Positions 17,336-25,500 of a DNA stretch of 64,000 nucleotides are shown one piece after another (the stretch's first letter is position 1; each line of letters begins with the position of its first letter). The translations under genes and the position numbers were made by a program. The DNA comes from JBBRNH01 sp038230415 (GTDB lineage: Bacteria; Bacteroidota; Bacteroidia; Cytophagales; Spirosomataceae): positions 42,829 through 106,828 of the forward strand of contig JBBRNH010000007.1 in assembly GCA_038230415.1 (NCBI GenBank), given 5' to 3'. A model generated the notes under the pieces. That model made no database searches. It was given only the letters and a program-made list of their open reading frames with translations, and was not told the origin of the DNA.

Positions 17336-18124
17336 CTAAACGAGTTGGTCGTGGGGCATCATTCCGTTTTTAGTCAGAATTTCACGCGCCAGATTCAGGT
17401 AACTCACCGCGCCTTTGCTGTCGGCATCCTGCGCTAAGGCGGGTACGCCAAAACTCGGTGCCTCGCTCAGGCGGATGTTGCGCGGGATAATCGTGCTGAA
17501 GACCATCTGCCGGAAGTGCGACGTAACCTCGTTCACCACCTGATTCGAGAGCCGGACGCGCAGGTCATACATCGTCAGTAAAATGCCTTCGATGGCTAAG
17601 TTGGTGTTGAGTCGCGACTGAATAATTTTGATCGTATTCAGCAGCTTGCCCAATCCTTCGAGCGCGAAATACTCGCACTGCACCGGCACAATCACCGAGT
17701 TGGCCGCCGTGAGGGCGTTGATGGTGATAAGGCCCAACGACGGCGAACAGTCAATAACCACAAAATCGTAGTTATGCCGAATCTCGTTGAGAGCCTCCTT
17801 CATCTTCTCCTCGCGGTTTTTGAGGTTAATCATCTCGATTTCGGCCCCGACCAGATCAATGTGCGACGGCAGCAGTGACAAGTTCGGGAAATCGGTCTGA
17901 ATAATGGCATCAGCCGTCCGAACCCCGTCGACCATACATTCGTAAATGCTGGTTTCGATTTCTTTGGGATTGTAGCCTAAGCCCGACGTGGAGTTGGCCT
18001 GCGGGTCAGCGTCCACGATGAGTGTTCTAAAATCAAGGGCCGCTAAACTGGCTCCGAGGTTAATTGTTGTGGTGGTTTTTCCGACACCCCCCTTCTGGTT
18101 GGCGACAGCAATGACTTTGCCCAT
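17336..18124 (-). CDS. parA: Chromosome-partitioning ATPase ParA (Soj type)
   Basis: A 262-residue ParA/Soj ATPase that forms nucleoid-bound gradients to move ParB-parS complexes. The deviant Walker A motif KGGVGKTT is at residues 11-18 with the signature lysine, followed by VDADPQANST and the Walker B-like FVVIDCSPSLGLIT. There is no N-terminal DNA-binding extension, so it is the chromosomal rather than plasmid form. It is the first gene of the minus-strand group. Two TGTTTCACG half-sites, identical to half of the parS consensus, lie 55-77 bases upstream. Confidence 0.97.
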   Translation of the reverse strand: MGKVIAVANQKGGVGKTTTTINLGASLAALDFRTLIVDADPQANSTSGLGYNPKEIETSIYECMVDGVRTADAIIQTDFPNLSLLPSHIDLVGAEIEMINLKNREEKMKEALNEIRHNYDFVVIDCSPSLGLITINALTAANSVIVPVQCEYFALEGLGKLLNTIKIIQSRLNTNLAIEGILLTMYDLRVRLSNQVVNEVTSHFRQMVFSTIIPRNIRLSEAPSFGVPALAQDADSKGAVSYLNLAREILTKNGMMPHDQLV

Positions 18125-18178
18125 GTTGCTCTGTACGTTGCAGTGCCAAATATGCCGGTTGGGATTGGATATTCAAGG

Positions 18179-18201
18179 TGTTTCACGAAAAATGTTTCAC
18201 G
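18179..18201. promoter_or_regulatory. Two direct half-parS sequences upstream of parA
   Basis: TGTTTCACG occurs at 18179-18187 and again at 18193-18201, 14 bases apart. This is the left half of the widely conserved parS palindrome TGTTTCACGTGAAACA; the right halves are absent. They may be degenerate ParB-binding sites or chance matches. Confidence 0.35.
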
Positions 18202-18235
18202 AATTGACAGAAAAACGGAACGCAGATGACGGAAC

Positions 18236-18343
18236 GATAGAACGCGGATGACGCAGATTGACCAGATATTCGCAGATTTTTTCTTGAACAGAAGACAGGA
18301 AATCTGCGTAAATCTTTTCAATCTGCGTCATCCGCGTTCTATC
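18236..18343. repeat. Family D palindrome (CGCGGATGACGCAGATT type)
   Basis: Perfect 26-base inverted repeat (left arm GATAGAACGCGGATGACGCA + GATTGA, right arm its complement) separated by 56 bases that themselves contain shorter matching pieces (CGCAGATTTT / AATCTGCG). It lies between the divergent parA and NIPSNAP genes. Confidence 0.85.
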
Positions 18344-18381
18344 CCTTTTATCACGTATTTTTACCGAAAACTAACCCGATT

Positions 18382-19233
18382 ATGCTTCGCTACTCGCTTA
18401 TACTCCTGCTACTCACCGCTTTTGCCGGTGGAGCCATTGCCCGCCCGTCTGATAATCCGCCCGCCAAAGGCTCGGATAAACTCTATGAAGTCAGGATTTA
18501 TTACCCCATGCCCGGTAAATACGCCGAAATCGTGGATCGGTTCCGGCAGTACACCACCAAGCTATTTGCCAAACACGGTATGGAAAACGTCGGCTACTGG
18601 ACACCGACCGACACCGCCCGGCACGAACTGATTTATATGTTGGCCTATCCCAACCGGGCCGCCCGCGATACATCCTGGAAACACTTCGGGGCCGACCCGG
18701 AGTGGCAGGCGGTGGTTGCCAAAACCCAGGCCAACGGCAAATTGGTGGATCACGTTGACCAGATTTTTATGACCGAGGCCGATTTCTCACCGGCGGTCTC
18801 ACCTGTCGTGGCCCAACCCGTTGTTGGCACCCCGGCTCCCATACCGGGCCGGGCCAACGTTGCCCGGCCCGGCGCAGCCCGCGCCGAACCGCCAATGTCC
18901 CGAACGTTTGAACTCCGCACCTACACGGCTGCCCCCGGCAAACTGCCCGACCTGCTGACCCGTTTCCGCGACCATACCGTTGGGTTGCTCAACACGCACG
19001 GCATGACCAACATCGGCTACTGGCTCACCGAGAAAGCCGACGCTACCGGGCAGGCGCAACTCCTGTATATCGTGGCTCACCCGACCGAAGCCGCCGGCAA
19101 ACAACACTGGGGCGAATTCGGCAGTGATGATGCCTGGAAAACCGTTAAAACCGCATCGGAGAAAAACGGCCCGCTGACCCAGAAAATTGACGCGGTGTAT
19201 CTGACTCCCACCGATTATTCGCCGATGAAATAG
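18382..19233 (+). CDS. Secreted protein with two NIPSNAP domains
   Basis: A 283-residue exported protein. A signal peptide (MLRYSLILLLLTAFAGGAIA) precedes two NIPSNAP-like ferredoxin-type domains: the first from YEVRIYYPMPGKYAEIVDRF (about residues 35-135), the second from FELRTYTAAPGKLPDLLTRF (about 174-280), joined by a proline/alanine-rich linker. Each has the shared HGMxNVGYW / HGMTNIGYW motif and a later hydrophobic YIV/YML strand. NIPSNAP proteins are widespread, with no agreed enzymatic role. It has its own downstream terminator, so it is probably monocistronic. Confidence 0.9.
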   Translation: MLRYSLILLLLTAFAGGAIARPSDNPPAKGSDKLYEVRIYYPMPGKYAEIVDRFRQYTTKLFAKHGMENVGYWTPTDTARHELIYMLAYPNRAARDTSWKHFGADPEWQAVVAKTQANGKLVDHVDQIFMTEADFSPAVSPVVAQPVVGTPAPIPGRANVARPGAARAEPPMSRTFELRTYTAAPGKLPDLLTRFRDHTVGLLNTHGMTNIGYWLTEKADATGQAQLLYIVAHPTEAAGKQHWGEFGSDDAWKTVKTASEKNGPLTQKIDAVYLTPTDYSPMK

Positions 19234-19258
19234 GCAGTTTTTTGTTTTTGTCTGAACA

Positions 19259-19297
19259 CCAAAAAACGCCGACAGGGTTTCTGTCGGCGTTTTTTGG
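19259..19297 (+). terminator. Intrinsic terminator after the NIPSNAP gene
   Basis: Inverted repeat CCAAAAAACGCCGACAG / CTGTCGGCGTTTTTTGG with a 5-base loop; the GC stem is followed by a T-run within the right arm. Its symmetric A/T ends allow action in both directions. Confidence 0.85.
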
Positions 19298-19540
19298 TTC
19301 TGGGTTGGATACAAGCGGAAAGCCCTTGTCTGGCATTAGTCGAAAAATACGGCACGGGGGAAACAGACCAGCCGCTTTTTTTGGTGAATCAATGCCCAGG
19401 CCCAACACCAAACCGTCGGCGGGCAATGGCAACGTTATCGCCGGTGGTTATTCAAACGCGGTGGACTTGCTCAACAAAACCGCCCTGTTACCACCATAAT
19501 CCAGCGTTGTTGCTTGCCATCTCACTGAACGGCGTATTTG
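19298..19540. other. Intergenic stretch between the NIPSNAP terminator and the sensor kinase
   Basis: About 240 bases after the terminator with no supported gene. A plus-strand reading frame here has no recognisable motif or plausible start, and no repeat or RNA element was seen. It may hold the end of the convergent kinase transcript. Confidence 0.5.
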
Positions 19541-21547
19541 TTAGGGAGCAACAGCGTGTATTGCGTGGGTCGTTCCCGTTGTTTTTTGGATTTCAGGGGC
19601 GGGCCACGTCAACCGGACTACCGTTCCCGTTGTGCCAGCCATCCGGCGCGAAATTTGCAGTTCACCACCGTTTCGGCGCATGAGGTCTTCCACCACCGTC
19701 AGGCCCAAGCCTGTACTGTTGCTGCTGGCGCGGGTGGTGCCGGTGTTGCCCGATTGCCACTCGAAACCCGGCCCCTCATCGGCAACCAACAAACTAACCT
19801 GATTAACCTGCTGCTCAAAAGAGACCGTCAGTCTGCTGCCAGTGGGCGAGAATTTCAGGGCGTTTTGCACGATGTTGCGGATGGCGATCTCAGCCTGATT
19901 TTCGTCGGCCAGCACCAACGGCGGGGCTTCTCCGGCGTGTTCATCGGGCATAATGAAGTCAATATTTTTCTGCCGGATGGTTTCCTGGTATAACGCCAGT
20001 ACATCGGCTACAAGGTCAGTCAGGGCAACGGTCTGGGGCCGGGTTCGCAGACCACCCATCTGTGATAAGGCCCAGCACAGCACGTTATCGGTCAGCGCGG
20101 CCACCGCGTTGACCGACTGCCGGAAACGGGGCAGCGCGTCGGGTTGGGTAGCAGAGCTGGCGGTTTCGAGCCGGTCGAGGCTTTGCTGGAGGCTCATCAC
20201 GGGGCCGCGCAGATCGTGGCTGACGATGGAGAACAGCCGGTCTTTCATCCCGTTGAGTTCGGCAAGCTGGGCGGCCTGGGTTGCGATTTCGTGCTTTTGG
20301 CGGTTGCTCCGGCGCAGGAAAAATACGGTAATTGTTACGCCCATAAACAACGACCCAATGATGACCCAGCCCAACAGCCATTGCTGCTCTTTTTCTAACT
20401 CCTTGATAATCAAATTCTGATTCAACAGTTTAATCTGACTGTCTTTTTGCTCTACGTTAAAAACAGCCTGGGTAGCCGCAATAACTTCAATTTTATTGGC
20501 TGTGTGCAGGCTGTCGGTCAGGTGCTGTAGCTGATGAACTGTCTGCAACGCATTCTGGTATTGCCCTGCATACTCCTGGGCTTTAGCCAGTGTTTTAAGG
20601 GCATCAGGCCGCAAAACGATATGCCCGCTTTGCCCCGCTAATGCCACCGATTGGCGGGCCGCCCGAATCGCCTTAGCGGGTTTTCCCTGTTGCAGCAAAA
20701 GGTCTGCCAGAAGATTATAGCCTTCGCTCTCAGCCGTTAGTTCATGATCTTGCCGGGCCGATTCGATGGCCTTCTCAACTACCCCACGCGCCTGATCTGT
20801 CTGGTTAGCCTGTTTATGGTACTCCGCTATTTTTAACTGGGAGTAGGTCACATTTTCGCGGGTGTGCCGTTGAGCCTGTATACGAATGAATTGCCGGAGT
20901 TGTCGGATCGCGAGGGCGTATTTTTTTGCATCTCCATTTTTTTCTGCTTCGAGCAGTAGCGACCAACCGGGATTTTGGTTCCGGTTTAGCCGGGCATACT
21001 GCGCGGTTAATCCAGCATAATGGGCCGACCGAACCGAATCGCCCAGTTCCTGGTAATTTACCATCAATATTGAATAGGCGGCAGACTGCTCCATCGGCTT
21101 GTCGCCGTTGGCAAGTAGCCGAAGCGTGGCGAATGATTGGGCAATAGCCTGTTGATTCAGTCCCAAATTTGAATAGATCACAGACAGTCTATAGCGGCTT
21201 TTAATTAATTGAGCGGTGTCTTTTGCCGCCTGGTTGAGCCGGACAAGGGTATTCAATTCCCGAATGGCACTGGCAAAATCACGATGCCTGTGGTAATAAG
21301 TAGCCGTAAGTTGTCGGATAACGCGGTGCGCCGAATCAGACTCGGTCAATTTGGTCAGCAGAGCCAGTCCCGGTTTAAGGGCGTATCGCCAGGCACTATC
21401 GAGCTGTTGCCGGTCGAGGAGCTGTTGGGCCTGCTGGCTCAGGGCTTTAACGCGGCTGGCCGGGTCAGTGAGGGCTGGCCGGGTGGGTTGGGCCAAACTT
21501 TGCATAGCAAAGAACAACAATACGGCAAGAAAACGGGTACTATACAT
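19541..21547 (-). CDS. TPR-containing sensor histidine kinase
   Basis: A 668-residue membrane sensor kinase. A signal peptide (MYSTRFLAVLLFFAMQSLAQ) is followed by a periplasmic TPR-like helical region (about residues 30-380), one transmembrane helix (WLLGWVIIGSLFMGVTITVFFL, about 395-416), then a HisKA domain with the H-box FSIVSHDLRGP (His444) and a HATPase domain with the N-box (IRNIVQNALKFSP), DEGPGF and GLGLTVVEDL. All catalytic boxes are intact. It is divergent from a LytTR response regulator 71 bases away, its likely partner. LytTR regulators are more often paired with LytS-type kinases, so this HisKA-type pairing is slightly unusual. The signal sensed is unknown. Confidence 0.93.
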   Translation of the reverse strand: MYSTRFLAVLLFFAMQSLAQPTRPALTDPASRVKALSQQAQQLLDRQQLDSAWRYALKPGLALLTKLTESDSAHRVIRQLTATYYHRHRDFASAIRELNTLVRLNQAAKDTAQLIKSRYRLSVIYSNLGLNQQAIAQSFATLRLLANGDKPMEQSAAYSILMVNYQELGDSVRSAHYAGLTAQYARLNRNQNPGWSLLLEAEKNGDAKKYALAIRQLRQFIRIQAQRHTRENVTYSQLKIAEYHKQANQTDQARGVVEKAIESARQDHELTAESEGYNLLADLLLQQGKPAKAIRAARQSVALAGQSGHIVLRPDALKTLAKAQEYAGQYQNALQTVHQLQHLTDSLHTANKIEVIAATQAVFNVEQKDSQIKLLNQNLIIKELEKEQQWLLGWVIIGSLFMGVTITVFFLRRSNRQKHEIATQAAQLAELNGMKDRLFSIVSHDLRGPVMSLQQSLDRLETASSATQPDALPRFRQSVNAVAALTDNVLCWALSQMGGLRTRPQTVALTDLVADVLALYQETIRQKNIDFIMPDEHAGEAPPLVLADENQAEIAIRNIVQNALKFSPTGSRLTVSFEQQVNQVSLLVADEGPGFEWQSGNTGTTRASSNSTGLGLTVVEDLMRRNGGELQISRRMAGTTGTVVRLTWPAPEIQKTTGTTHAIHAVAP

Positions 21548-21618
21548 TAGCGATTAGACAAGGGCTTACGGAGTCATCAAATTTACAGATAGTTGCGGTT
21601 TATAGAACTACTTTTTCC

Positions 21619-22335
21619 ATGAAAATGCACCGGGTGGTGCTGGTCGAAGACAACCTCGATGACCAACAATTTTTGCTTGATCTGATAGACCGGGTTCCGT
21701 TTCTGACCGTTGTCGGCACGTTCGCTGATTCAGTGCCGGCCCTGCCGTTTCTCAGCACCCAACCCGTTGATTTATTACTGCTCGACCTGCACCTGCCGGG
21801 TCTGTCGGGCTTTGCCTTGCTGCGCTCGCTACCCAACCCACCCGCCGTTATCCTGACCACCTCCTCATTAGCCGATTCGCTCGAGGCCTTTGACGTGGGC
21901 GTGGTTGATTACTTGGTGAAACCGATTCGCTACGAGCGGTTTCTGCGGGCCGTGAACCGGGTGCTGGCCCGGCAATCCGAATTACCCGTCCCTCCGCCCC
22001 CGGTCAGCGTGCCGGCAACTATTCTGTTAAAAAAAGGGCATGAATCCGTCCGGGTAGCACTTGACGACATCACCTACATCGAAGCCTTCGGCGCATATTC
22101 TAACGTGCATCTTGCCCATGCCCAACCGCTGCTGGTTACTCATTTGCTGACCGAGTTAGAAACCAAACTGCCTGCCGCTCAATTTGTGCGGGTACATCGC
22201 TCATTTATTGTGGCCGTAGCCCGTATCAGTTTGTTTTCTAACAACCAGCTAACCTTCGGCGAGCGGCAAATTCCGGTGGGCCGCACCTATCGGCTTACCC
22301 TTCGGCAGGCTCTCGACAAGCGGATTAACCCGTGA
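21619..22335 (+). CDS. LytTR-family response regulator
   Basis: A 238-residue two-component regulator. The N-terminal receiver has the acidic pair EDNLDD, phospho-acceptor Asp56 in LLLLDLHLPG, Thr80/Thr81 and Lys101 in YLVKPIRYERF. A linker (about residues 118-135) leads to a LytTR DNA-binding domain with HESVRVALDDITYIEAFGAYSNVHLA and FVRVHRSFIVAVARISLFSN. LytTR proteins bind pairs of short direct repeats. A set of three 20-base-spaced repeats lies directly downstream, in front of the giant surface-protein gene, and may be its operator. The divergent TPR histidine kinase is the probable partner. Confidence 0.95.
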   Translation: MKMHRVVLVEDNLDDQQFLLDLIDRVPFLTVVGTFADSVPALPFLSTQPVDLLLLDLHLPGLSGFALLRSLPNPPAVILTTSSLADSLEAFDVGVVDYLVKPIRYERFLRAVNRVLARQSELPVPPPPVSVPATILLKKGHESVRVALDDITYIEAFGAYSNVHLAHAQPLLVTHLLTELETKLPAAQFVRVHRSFIVAVARISLFSNNQLTFGERQIPVGRTYRLTLRQALDKRINP

Positions 22336-22382
22336 TTTGCCTGTTGGGAATGAAGCCCTATTTAGCCCGGTACGAGCCAAAA

Positions 22383-22440
22383 AACCACGTCGTTCGTATG
22401 CAAACCACGTCGTTCATGCAGTAAGTACGTCGTTCATGCA
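22383..22440 (+). promoter_or_regulatory. Three direct repeats, candidate LytTR operator
   Basis: ACGTCGTTC recurs at 22387-22395, 22407-22415 and 22427-22435, exactly 20 bases apart, and the last two units agree over ACGTCGTTCATGCAG. Spacing of about two helical turns suits a regulator binding one DNA face. The GTT core partly fits known LytTR half-sites, and a LytTR response-regulator gene ends 50 bases upstream. They precede the giant surface-protein gene. Confidence 0.5.
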
Positions 22441-22535
22441 GTCGTTGGGCTTGGGTAAATAAAAAGTGATTATTTCGGGGGGTGAATCAACTGCCCACCG
22501 GCAAACCACCGGCTACCCTAATCTCTTTTTGCTGT

Positions 22536-25500
22536 ATGCACCCTTCCTCTACTGACTTTCGGCCTGTGCCGACCAACCGCCTGTTACCCGTTGGCACTCC
22601 CCTGTTTTTACGGATTTTCGTCTGGCTCTGTTTGGTGCTGGCAAGCCTGACCGCGCCCGCCCTCGTACAGGCCCAAACCGTACAGAGTTTCACCTACACG
22701 GGTGCGCCCGAAAGCTACACCGTCCCGGCGGGCGTGACCTCCCTGAACGTAGTGGCAAAGGGCGCGGCTGGCGGCACTATTCCCGTTGGCGATTTCGATC
22801 AAAACGGTCAACCCGCTCCCGGTGGCGGTTATAATAGTAGTGGCAACCGCCAGCCGGGTGGCAATGGGGGTAATGGTGGCTTGGTAACAGTTACGTTGTC
22901 GGTTATGCCGGGGCAGATTCTTTCTATTTATGTCGGCGGCAGCAATGGCTACAATGGCGGTGGTGCCGGTGGTAGTAGTGGTTCGGGAGGAAAGACAGGT
23001 GGTGGCGCAACCGACATTCGGACTGGCGGCATCACCCTCGACGACCGGGTGCTGGTAGCCGGTGGTGGTGGTGGTGCGGGAGATGGTACTAATGGTGGTA
23101 GTGGGGGCAATTTGTACGGCGAGGATGCGCCAGATGGCTCTGGCAAAGGCGGTTCGCCAACGGCTGGTGGAGCGGGTAATTCCAATACAGGGGTTCTTGA
23201 CGGAGAGAAGGGGATTGGCAGTAATTCCACTTCTGGCGGTGGCGGGGGCGGTGGCTACTACGGGGGTAGCGGGGGGGAAGGTGGTGGCGGGGGTAGTTCC
23301 TATCCTGACCCCAACAATCCACCCGTCGGCATCGCCAACGTTGACCTCTTACGAGGCACAAACAGTGGCGATGGTAGTTTAACCATCAGCTACACCACAC
23401 CAGCAGCGGCCCCCGCCCGGCTGTATGTAAATGTGGCCCAAACCACCAATCCCGGCAACGGGCTAACGTGGGCAACGGCCTTCCCTACCATAGAACAAGC
23501 CACAACCTACGCCAACAATACGGCCCTGACGGAAATCTTCGTGGCAAAGGGCCTTTACACCCCAGCCGCCACGCTGAGTATGCTCAACAACGTGGGCATC
23601 TACGGCGGCTTTGACGGAACCGAAATGGCCTTGAGTGGCCGGACGCTGACTTATCCCCTCGGTACGACCATTTCGGGCGGAGGGACGATTCAGGTCTTTA
23701 ACAACAGTGGCCTGAACAACACCGCCGTTCTCGATGGGTTTGTCATCACCGGCGGCAACATCAACGGTGACCCGAGTACGGATACCGGCAAAGGGGGCGG
23801 TATTCTCAACACCAACAGTAGTCCCAAATTCGTCAACCTGCTCATCACCAATAATTACGCGCTCAAGGGCGGGGGGATGTATAATAAAGGTGAGTATGGC
23901 ACTATTGCTTCTCCGGTATTAATCAATGTACGCTTCGTGAGCAATTCGAGTACCGAAGGGGGCGGTCTGCAAAACAACGGGGCCTTCGGCGGCAACAGCA
24001 GTCCAACGCTGGTAAACGTGAGTTTCACGGGCAACACCTCGTCGGGCAACACCTCGTCGGGCAACGGCGGGGCGATCTTCAACCAGGCCTACAGCGGCAC
24101 GGCTGGCGTAACGCTGACGAACGTGAGTTTTTCGGCCAACACGGCCAGCGGCACGGGCGGAGCCATCTACAACTTCTTTGCCGGTGCCACCGCCAGCCTG
24201 ACCAATGGCGTTGTGTTCGGCAGCGGCAGTGGGGCGTTGACCAGCGGAAGCGGAGGTGCCAACCCGGTGGTGACGTATTCGCTGCTGGAAACTAAGATCA
24301 ACGGGGGCAGCTACACCGACGGAGGCAACAACCTAACCACCAAATTCTCGCCGTTCGTGTCGGCCAGTAATCTGTCTCTTAACAACTGCTCACCGGCCAT
24401 CAACGTGGGCGACAACAACGCCTACACTACCGCCAATGGCCCATCCACCGATTTGGCCGGCCAACCCCGTCTGTTTAACAACACCATCGACATGGGGGCT
24501 TACGAGTTTCAAAGCATACCCGTTCCGGGTCCGTCACGGGTTTACGTGAACGCGTCGGCTATGGGAGCCAATACGGGTCTTTCGTGGACTGACGCGTTTA
24601 CCGACCTGCAATCGGCTCTGAATTACTTCTGCCCCAACAACCTAACTGAAATCTGGGTAGCGGGTGGCACTTACAAACCCACCCCCACCACTGACCTCAG
24701 CATCAGCTTTACGATGCTGCCGGGCGTAGCGATTTACGGTGGTTTTGCGGGCGGTGAAACGCTCCTAAGCCAGCGACCGGCCACAAACCCCGTAACGGGC
24801 CAGCCCTCCAGCACCACCCTGAGTGGCGATATTGATAATGATGGTACACTATCGGGTAACAGCGACCGAATTATTTTCAATGAGAACCTGACCAGCAGTG
24901 CTGTCCTGGACGGCTTTGTGATTACGGGCGGTAATCCAGATAAATCCGGGGGCGGTATGTATAACGGCAATAGCAATCCTACCCTGAACAACTGTCTCTT
25001 TATTGGCAATGCGGGCGGTGCCATGACGAATAACACCAACAGCAACCCCACCCTGACCAACTGCTCATTTGCCAATAACCCGAACGGAGCCATGAGCAAC
25101 TCGGGCAGTAGCCCGGTGCTGACCAACTGCTCGTTTCTGAGTAATACGGCTAACGCGGGCGGGGCGATAGCCAACAGCTTTTCAAACCCAACGCTGATCA
25201 ACTGCGCCTTTCAGGGCAATTTGGGTGACCGGGGCGGGGCAATAAGCAACGATGGTGGCTGTCTTCCGACACTGACCAACTGCTCATTTCAGGGTAATGT
25301 GGCGAACAATGGCAGTGTGATGATCTCTAACACCGGCGACAGGGCAACACTGACCAATTGCGTGCTGTTTAACAATGGCAGCAATACATTTTCTCAGGAT
25401 TACCCTACGGTCAGCAATAGCTTACTCGATGTATCGGTCAACAATTACACCGATGGCGGCAACAACAAAACCACCGCCGTCTCTCCCTTCGTGAGTGCCA

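Noticed and set aside
19242..19499. 85-codon plus-strand frame after the NIPSNAP gene
   Set aside because: It starts inside the terminator hairpin and has no recognisable motif.
22383..22440. Short regularly spaced repeats considered as a CRISPR array
   Set aside because: Only three units of about 15-20 bases, without unique spacers and without cas genes nearby.
23062..23382. Frames on both strands across the glycine-rich part of the giant surface protein
   Set aside because: Glycine-rich codons (GGN) leave other frames open; they have no independent support.
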